64,000 nucleotides of DNA from Sphaerochaeta sp. (GTDB lineage Bacteria > Spirochaetota > Spirochaetia > Sphaerochaetales > Sphaerochaetaceae): contig JAEINL010000003.1 of assembly GCA_016342655.1 (NCBI GenBank), positions 47,135 through 111,134 on the forward strand, given 5' to 3'. The notes beneath the pieces are model-generated. The model did not search any database, was not told where the DNA came from, and saw only the letters and a program-made list of their open reading frames with translations. Positions 58,695 to 64,000 of the stretch are shown one piece after another. The position numbers and the translations under genes are program-made. Each line of letters opens with the position of its first letter. The first letter of the stretch is position 1.

Positions 58695-60206
58695 CTAATA
58701 AAGGGTGCTAAGGTCCTGAAAAATTTGCTTATTGGCATAATAGGCTTTTTCAAATATTCTCTGAAGACCTTGATACTGTTCAAAATGATCGCGAGTGGGA
58801 AGAACTTGAGAAGTGATGGGATTCATTTTGGAAATGATATCAAATGAAGGATATAGTGAACATCCTACTCCTCCTATCAAAGCTGCTCCAAGGCTTGTTG
58901 ACTCTTCAAGATATTTTGGGATTTGTATTGGAAGATTCGTAACCGAAGAGAGGATTTGAATTAAAGAAGTTATTCTTGCCCCCCCTCCAATCATGCAACA
59001 GGATGAAATTGTAAGTTGCTTCCTAAAAATCTCATAAGAGAAGTTAAGGTTCATAGCAATTCCTTCAAGGATTGCACGAGCTACCTGATCAGTTCCTGAA
59101 TCCAAACCTAGCCCTATCAAACATCCTTTTGCGTTAGGATCCCACCATGGTGTTCGTTCCCCTAAGAGATACGGAAGGAAAATAAGTCCCTTACTACCCA
59201 CCGGTGCCATAGCAACTTCTTTGTCAAGAATATCATATATTTCAGACTCTTTCATTGTACTGAACTTTTTTAGAAATGTTTCAATAAACCATGAATAACT
59301 ACTTCCAGCGGTCTGCATCGTTCCACATAATTGATAAAGGCCCTTTATTGGATGAGCCCACGTGAAGGTCCGCATAGAAGGATCATCAATAGGTTCGGTT
59401 GCGGTAGTGGATGTCCAAGCAGAAGAACCTACATAGCTGTATGTTATTCCCGGTTTAATAGAACCTGCTCCAATTGTTGCACAGCCCCCATCACCAGCGC
59501 CGGCAATAACGGGGGTTCCACTCAATAATCCAGTAGCCCTAGCAGCTGACTCAGTAATATGTCCGACGATATCAGTGGAATTATAGATATCAGGGAGTAT
59601 GTTCGAATCAATTTTCCCAACATGCAGAATATCCTTAGACCAGGAATGAGTATGTAAATCATAAGCATTTGTACCAGAAGCATCATTAGCTTCTGTGATG
59701 AAATTGTTTGTGAGTTTGTGTATGATAAATTCTTTTGCCTGAAGCATCTTACATGTTCTTTTGTAGATTTCTGGGTTTTGTTTTTTTATCCACATAAGTT
59801 TTTCAATTGAGTAAGTCGAACTTGGTCGGTGTCCAGTAGTCTTATACATGAATGAATAACCTAGTTCGTTTACCAATTGATCCATTTCAGCTTCTGCTCT
59901 TTGGTCGCAGTAGATTATCGAATTGTGAAGTGGCTCTCCTGAAGAATCTACACAAAGACACCCCTGCATTTGGCCGCTAAACGTTATTGCAGCAATATCC
60001 TTTGCGGGTATAACCTTTAGAATTGCTTGTGTACATACACATATAGCTTTCCACCAATCATTTGGATCTTGTTCCGCTCTTTTTTTATCAAAGAAATGAG
60101 CATCATATGAAAAAGTATGTGAATACACTAAGACACCGTGTTCATTAAAGGCTGTTGCTTTGTTTCCTGAAGTGCCAAGATCATGTGCAATAATATAATT
60201 AGGCAT
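58695..60206 (-). CDS. FGGY-family kinase, xylulokinase-like
   Basis: The 503-residue protein has the first phosphate motif IAHDLGTSGNKATAFNEHG, the sugar site ITFSGQMQGCLCVD and IIYCDQRAEAEMDQL, GAGDGGCATIGAG at the second phosphate site, and the adenosine motif MIGGGARI near residue 405. Length and pattern fit xylulokinase and related pentulose kinases, which make ketose 5-phosphates. It lies 32 nt downstream of the LacI-type gene in one operon. The DNA is AT-rich compared with the loci at 6-33 kb. Confidence 0.75.
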   Translation of the reverse strand: MPNYIIAHDLGTSGNKATAFNEHGVLVYSHTFSYDAHFFDKKRAEQDPNDWWKAICVCTQAILKVIPAKDIAAITFSGQMQGCLCVDSSGEPLHNSIIYCDQRAEAEMDQLVNELGYSFMYKTTGHRPSSTYSIEKLMWIKKQNPEIYKRTCKMLQAKEFIIHKLTNNFITEANDASGTNAYDLHTHSWSKDILHVGKIDSNILPDIYNSTDIVGHITESAARATGLLSGTPVIAGAGDGGCATIGAGSIKPGITYSYVGSSAWTSTTATEPIDDPSMRTFTWAHPIKGLYQLCGTMQTAGSSYSWFIETFLKKFSTMKESEIYDILDKEVAMAPVGSKGLIFLPYLLGERTPWWDPNAKGCLIGLGLDSGTDQVARAILEGIAMNLNFSYEIFRKQLTISSCCMIGGGARITSLIQILSSVTNLPIQIPKYLEESTSLGAALIGGVGCSLYPSFDIISKMNPITSQVLPTRDHFEQYQGLQRIFEKAYYANKQIFQDLSTLY

Positions 60207-60238
60207 TTATTTTGCTCCTTGAGAGTTTTTATACATCG

Positions 60239-61255
60239 TTAACACAACGATGATCTATCAATCATTTTTGCATGTAGTGTAATCTCAAGAGGTTCTTCAT
60301 AGGTATGAATCTCAGAAGTAATTCTCCTAATGATAGTCTCAGCTGCGATCGCTCCCATTTCATAGGTTGGTTGGGCAATAACAGAAATTTGTGGATTTGA
60401 GAACTGGGCCCAGGGTGGATTATCCCAAGTTAAGAAACCCATTTGTGTAGGTATGAGAATATTATTATCATTCAATGCCTTAAGTGATCCTAAAGCCATT
60501 AATTCATTTGCACAAAAGATACAATCTATTTCTGGGTTTTGAATCAGTTTGATTGTTGTCGTATATCCAGAATCGATAAACGTATCGCCAAATTGTATGT
60601 AGTCCTCGTCAATTTGTAATCCATTATCCCGTAGAGCACTAGTGAATCCTTCAAGCCTTTGGGCCCCTGTGAATAGGCTTGTAGGAGCGGAAATGAAGCC
60701 AATATGTCTGTATCCCTTTGCAATAAGCTTGGTTGTAGCTTCATAGGTACTTATCTTATTATCAACTAAGACGTGATCGCTTTTAAGACCGGTATATATT
60801 CTATCAATACAACATACAGGTACTCCATTGAGTTGTATTTTTTTTATCAACTCAAGGTTGTATTTTGTTGGGGCGATAATGATGCCATCAACCTGTTTCT
60901 CAAATAGAATCTGTAGCTGTTTTTCCTCTATTTCAGGATCATCAGCACTATTGCATAAAATTAAGTTGTAATGTTGTTTTCTAGCTGTTTCTTCAATGCC
61001 TTGAGCTATTTGGCTATAGAAGTTCATCTCCAGACTGGTATGGATAAGACCTATGGTATATGTCTTATTTGTACGAAGCTGAAGACCTAGAGAGTTTTTC
61101 ATATAGTTAGATTTTTCAATCTCATTCTGGATTAACTGTAGAGTTTCCTTCCGTACTTTTTCAGGATTATTGATTGCTCGTGATACTGTAGCGATAGAAA
61201 CATTTGCACGCCTTGCTATTTCCGTAATATTCATCTTCTTTGAGATTTTCTTCAT
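60239..61255 (-). CDS. LacI-family transcriptional regulator
   Basis: The 338-residue protein has the LacI HTH at about residues 9-28 (ITEIARRANVSIATVSRAIN) and the hinge, followed by a sugar-binding-like domain (TIGLIHTSLEMNFYSQIAQG; GFLTWDNPPWAQF). It starts at ATG 61255 with GGGGAAT upstream; a second ATG seven codons in is possible. It should repress both its own operon and the divergent genes at the three TGTAAA/TTTACA palindromes in 61310-61462. Confidence 0.88.
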   Translation of the reverse strand: MKKISKKMNITEIARRANVSIATVSRAINNPEKVRKETLQLIQNEIEKSNYMKNSLGLQLRTNKTYTIGLIHTSLEMNFYSQIAQGIEETARKQHYNLILCNSADDPEIEEKQLQILFEKQVDGIIIAPTKYNLELIKKIQLNGVPVCCIDRIYTGLKSDHVLVDNKISTYEATTKLIAKGYRHIGFISAPTSLFTGAQRLEGFTSALRDNGLQIDEDYIQFGDTFIDSGYTTTIKLIQNPEIDCIFCANELMALGSLKALNDNNILIPTQMGFLTWDNPPWAQFSNPQISVIAQPTYEMGAIAAETIIRRITSEIHTYEEPLEITLHAKMIDRSSLC

Positions 61256-61286
61256 CTGAATTCCCCTAATGAATTGCTTCTTAGAT

Positions 61287-61315
61287 ATAATACTTCAGAA
61301 AATGATGTATGTAAA
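61287..61315 (-). promoter_or_regulatory. Promoter of the lacI-kinase operon
   Basis: On the minus strand TTTACA (61315-61310) and TATTAT (61292-61287) are 17 bp apart, 32 nt upstream of the LacI-type start codon. The -35 box is part of the first operator, so the gene probably represses itself. Confidence 0.55.
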
Positions 61316-61462
61316 GGTTTACAGATAGCGATTAAAATATTTTATGAATTTTCTTGACATATGGGAAAATGAATCTATAATAGTAAATGAAAAGCTTTAC
61401 ATACCAAAATATTTACACTATTCAAGGCCTATTGCCAGATATTCTAATGTAAAGCTTTACAT
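61310..61462. promoter_or_regulatory. Three LacI-type operators
   Basis: TGTAAAGGTTTACA (61310-61323), TGAAAAGCTTTACA (61388-61401) and ATGTAAAGCTTTACAT (61447-61462) share the same half-site. The third is a perfect 16-bp palindrome. Centres are 78 and 60 bp apart. The first overlaps the lacI promoter and the second follows the plus-strand -10 box, so one repressor can shut both directions. Confidence 0.7.
61354..61381 (+). promoter_or_regulatory. Promoter of the AllA-like/ABC operon
   Basis: TTGACA (61354-61359) and TATAAT (61376-61381) are both perfect sigma-70 boxes, 16 bp apart. The second operator begins 6 bp downstream of the -10 box and the third lies in the leader. Confidence 0.75.
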
Positions 61463-61482
61463 TTATAGAAGAGGATGTAGAG

Positions 61483-61983
61483 ATGAACAGCATTACAGTG
61501 AATCCTATGCAGAGTGAATTATTTTCTCGTTATGGCGAATTCTTGGATCAGGCAAAAGGTGAGTTGAAATGTGATACAGAAATTGTCACCCATATTCATG
61601 ATTTGGGGCGGCTGTCTTCATTGGGGGACGATCCAGTTATTGCCTATGTGCGTGCCTATAAACGACCCTATTTGGTAGACAAATTAGAGAAACATGAAGG
61701 AACTTCTGAAATATTTTTCCCTAAAACAGGTGAAGCTATTATGGTTTTTGCTGATTCGCTCGAGAATGGGCTTCCTGACTTGAACACAATAGCAGCTTTT
61801 TTGATAAAACCCGGTAATCCATTTATTAGCAAGAAAGGCATCTGGCATTGGGTCCCGTATCCTATAGATGATGATTGGGAGAGTTTTTTGCTTGTAGAGA
61901 AAGATTTAGTAGAAAATGATATTGAGATTGTCAATCTAGATGACGTGATCAATATTGAAATAAAAAAAGGAGTAGAGAAATGA
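61483..61983 (+). CDS. Ureidoglycolate lyase (AllA)-like cupin protein
   Basis: The 166-residue protein resembles AllA-family cupins: LEKHEGTSEIFFPKTGEAIMVFA (about 66-88), PDLNTIAAFLIKPGNPFISKKGIWHW (about 96-121) and a C-terminal hydrophobic strand FLLVEKD. AllA acts on ureidoglycolate, but here the sugar context suggests a different small-molecule substrate such as a sugar-acid isomer. AGAGGATG precedes the ATG. It overlaps the binding-protein gene by 4 nt and is the first gene after the LacI-controlled promoter. Confidence 0.6.
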   Translation: MNSITVNPMQSELFSRYGEFLDQAKGELKCDTEIVTHIHDLGRLSSLGDDPVIAYVRAYKRPYLVDKLEKHEGTSEIFFPKTGEAIMVFADSLENGLPDLNTIAAFLIKPGNPFISKKGIWHWVPYPIDDDWESFLLVEKDLVENDIEIVNLDDVINIEIKKGVEK

Positions 61984-62990
61984 AAAAAATTAGTGTTTTA
62001 CTGGTCGTTTGTATGGTATTGATGATTTTACCCGTACATGGACTCTTCGCACAAGGGCAAAAAGAATCAGTGGAAAAGAAACCTGTGATTGCTTTTTCTA
62101 TTATGGATTTCAGTATCGATTTTCTTGTTGAATTATTAGCTTCAGCGAGGAAAACAGCTGATGAACTAGGTGTTGACTTAGTTGATTATAATTCTCAGTT
62201 TGATACTGTAAAGCAACTAAATAACATTGAGGATGCGATAGCGCAAAGAGTAGATTGTCTATTGCTGCATCCAGTTGAATCGAGTGCAGTAGTGCCTGGG
62301 GTACTAGCTGCGAATGATGCAGGTATTCCTGTTGTAGCTGTTGATATACAGCCTACAAAGGGTGATTTAGCTTGTTTTGTCGCATCTGACAATACTAGTA
62401 TTGGTAAATATGCAGCAGAAGAAGTCGTAAAATATCTTCTAAACAAGAACGGCGTAGAAGCTGGTAAGGTAGTTATTCTTGGTAATGACATGATCAGCTC
62501 TATGAGGTTAAGGAAGGTTGGCGTTCTTGAGGTGTTCTCTGCATATCCAGGAATTGTAGTGGTTGATACGCATGATTTTGCGACAAAGCTGGACACTACG
62601 ATTGAGGTAACAGAGAATGTCCTTCAGAAATATGGTGAAGGTTCTTTGGACATGATAATTGCTTTGAACTCTACTCAGGCAATAGGTGCAAATGCCGTTG
62701 TCTCAAGTTCAAAAAGGTTTGATGTCAGTTTGATGGGTATCGATAAAGATATTGATATTTTGAACGCCATAATCGATGAAAAAAGTACTCTTATTGGTAC
62801 GGTTGTCCAATCTCCTTTCGATATGGGAAGAATAGCCGTAGAGCAGTGTGTGAAGATTATTAATGGTGAATCTATAGACCAGGTTTTCTTTGAAGCTCCC
62901 ATCAAGGTAGTTACAAAAGACAATGTTCAGGATTATCTTAAATATAGTAAAGAACTTGATGAGATATTGGCCCCATACAAAGTTAAATAG
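61980..62990 (+). CDS. Periplasmic sugar-binding protein (RbsB type)
   Basis: The 336-residue protein has a signal peptide (KKISVLLVVCMVLMILPVHG then LFAQGQKESVEKK) and a type I periplasmic-binding fold: VIAFSIMDFSIDFLVELLAS, DCLLLHPVESSAVVPGVLAA, GIPVVAVDIQPTKGDLACFV and GTVVQSPFDMGRIAVEQC. This is the ribose/xylose/galactose class that works with RbsA-type double ATPases, as encoded next. AAAGGAG precedes the ATG. A hairpin follows after 11 nt. Confidence 0.85.
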   Translation: MKKISVLLVVCMVLMILPVHGLFAQGQKESVEKKPVIAFSIMDFSIDFLVELLASARKTADELGVDLVDYNSQFDTVKQLNNIEDAIAQRVDCLLLHPVESSAVVPGVLAANDAGIPVVAVDIQPTKGDLACFVASDNTSIGKYAAEEVVKYLLNKNGVEAGKVVILGNDMISSMRLRKVGVLEVFSAYPGIVVVDTHDFATKLDTTIEVTENVLQKYGEGSLDMIIALNSTQAIGANAVVSSSKRFDVSLMGIDKDIDILNAIIDEKSTLIGTVVQSPFDMGRIAVEQCVKIINGESIDQVFFEAPIKVVTKDNVQDYLKYSKELDEILAPYKVK

Positions 62991-63001
62991 CATTGATTGA
63001 T

Positions 63002-63033
63002 TACGCAGGAGGAGTGGATTCTCCTCTTGCGTA
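63002..63033 (+). terminator. Hairpin between binding-protein and ATPase genes
   Basis: TACGCA and TGCGTA enclose GAGGAG/CTCCTC (each step offset by one unpaired base) with a 6-nt loop, followed by TTTTA. It lies 11 nt after the binding-protein stop. Confidence 0.7.
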
Positions 63034-63091
63034 TTTTACCCTGGATTGAAGGGTTGGTAGTGGGAACAATATACTATGATGCAGGTTGATA

Positions 63092-63928
63092 ATGATGAGA
63101 AAAACTATACTTAAAGCTGAGCATATAACAAAAAGCTTCTTTGGGAATATTGTACTTGATGATGTGGATTTTGATTTATATGAAGGTGAAGTTCATACAA
63201 TCCTTGGGGAAAATGGGGCAGGGAAATCAACTTTTTTGAAAATTTTAGCGGGTGTTTATTCAAGAGATGCCGGCGTTGTCTTTGTTGATGGGAAGCAAGT
63301 TGAAATATCCAGTATATCCGAGGCCCAAGGGCATGGGATATCCATGATCTTTCAAGAGCTCAATGTCTTAACAAATCTGAAAGTTCATGAAAACATTTTT
63401 TTGGGAAAAGAATTTAAACGGTTTGGATTCTTGAATGATCATGAGTCTGTAAAGAGATCTAAGGAACTGCTAGATACATTACAGGTGGCGATAGACCCTC
63501 TGGAACTCGTAGGAAACTTGAAGATTTCAGATAGGCAAATGATTGAGATTGCAAAATCTTTATCGTGTGATGCAAAGATTATCATTATGGATGAACCTAC
63601 ATCTTCTCTCAGTGAAAAAGAGATAGAAGTTTTTTTCTCACTGATAATGCAACTCAAGAAGAACTTTTCCATCAGCTTTATATTCATTTCACATCGTTTG
63701 AAGGAGATCCAGGCAATATCTGATCGAATTACGATCTTACGTGATGGCAAGAAAATCTCAACCATAGATTTGCATAATGAACCTTATGACGAACACCTTA
63801 TTGTTAAACAGATGGTGGGAAGAGATATCGGTTCTTTTTATGTAACACATGCTAAGCAGAAAGACACTTCAAATGAAGAGCATCATCAGGAGTTGATAAA
63901 GGTAGAAAACCTTTGCAGCAAATCGTAA
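63092..63928 (+). pseudogene. Sugar ABC transporter ATPase (RbsA type), broken after the first half
   Basis: The 278-residue product contains the whole first ATPase domain of an RbsA-type protein: Walker A GENGAGKST (39-47), FQELNV, the degenerate signature ISDRQMIEIAKSL, Walker B IIIMDEPTSSLSE and the switch histidine in FISHRL. After ELIKVENLCSKS, exactly where the second domain should start, it stops. RbsA-type proteins have about 500 residues. No reading frame in the last 72 bases continues the family. The cause (insertion, deletion or rearrangement) lies at or beyond the window edge. An alternative is a genuine half-length ATPase. I chose the ATG at 63092, with AGG upstream. Confidence 0.65.
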
Positions 63929-64000
63929 ACGTCTTTTCGTAGCCCATATCTGATCCACTGCAAATCGAATAAGCTTCTTTCCAGGAGACTAGCAGTGAAC
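63929..64000. other. Unassigned window end after the broken ATPase gene
   Basis: These 72 bases do not continue the ATPase. GCAAATCG occurs both at the break and again about 50 bp further on. A minus-strand frame is open from 63999 to a stop at 63886-63888 (reading SLFDLQWIRYGLRKDVYDLL) and could be the C-terminus of a gene entering from outside, such as a transposase, but 38 codons are too few to judge. Confidence 0.25.

Noticed and set aside
63910..63980. GCAAATCG as target-site duplication of an inserted element
   Set aside because: The copies are only about 50 bp apart, and removing the segment between them does not restore the ATPase reading, so a simple insertion with this duplication does not fit.
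1..64000. tRNA or rRNA genes
   Set aside because: No cloverleaf with a TTCGA/TTCAA loop and matching acceptor stem, and no rRNA signature, was noticed on either strand. A scan with a tRNA finder would settle it.

Overview
The window looks like chromosomal DNA of a free-living, sugar-fermenting spirochaete, most probably Sphaerochaeta or a close relative. This is inferred from gene content: many sugar ABC transporters without their own ATPases, binding proteins whose leader peptides end in an A-x-G-x-K-E-A type motif, and moderate G+C. No rRNA marker is present to prove it. No tRNA, rRNA, CRISPR array or complete insertion sequence was found.

Layout. 1-5.4 kb: the end of a transketolase gene, garR (tartronate semialdehyde reductase), outer-membrane barrel genes, a DUF1232 membrane protein, a dispersed repeat and a one-domain asparaginase. 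4.4-5.9 kb: a tripartite hipB-hipS-hipT toxin-antitoxin operon on the minus strand. 6.2-12.6 kb: a complete seven-gene tryptophan operon in the order trpB-A-E-G-D-C-F, divergent from hipBST. The 258 bp between them hold four HipB-like operators about 41 bp apart. 12.8-20.1 kb: a LacI regulator, an alpha-glucoside ABC transporter (aglEFG-like) and a fused GH65 phosphorylase/beta-phosphoglucomutase. 20.2-24.3 kb: a dehydrogenase, an FGGY kinase, a VOC protein and an AI-2E family permease. 24.5-33.3 kb: a FadR-type regulator, a frameshifted AtuA-family gene, DUF4387, an LplB/LplC-type transporter with its binding protein, and two ADP-ribosylglycohydrolase-family genes.

33.6-36.4 kb is an AT-rich accessory island. 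It holds a TIGR04255-family protein, an HTH protein, and an unrecognised 248-residue protein enclosed by two inverted copies of a roughly 160-bp structured repeat; a third copy lies at 3.5 kb. 36.6-46.3 kb: a sugar or sugar-acid locus, with rpiR-gnd-pfkB-dehydrogenase-Gfo/Idh on the minus strand, a divergent ABC transporter and a convergent SDR gene. 46.4-54.8 kb: a mannoside locus with a transporter, a trans-sulfuration enzyme, a GH38 alpha-mannosidase and an AraR-type regulator. 54.9-58.2 kb: a KdgF-like cupin and a YesM/YesN-type two-component system. 58.7-63.9 kb: an AT-rich pentose/ribose-type locus, with xylulokinase-like kinase and LacI on the minus strand and AllA-like protein, binding protein and ABC ATPase on the plus strand, ending where the ATPase gene breaks off.

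Most loci follow one design: a local regulator next to palindromic operators, a binding protein followed by a strong mRNA hairpin, two permeases and the catabolic enzymes. The points I find most worth testing are the physical link between hipBST and the trp operon (HipT of E. coli O127 targets tryptophanyl-tRNA synthetase), the repeat-bounded cassette at 35.3-36.4 kb, and the catabolic operon carrying AtuA and two ADP-ribosylglycohydrolases.
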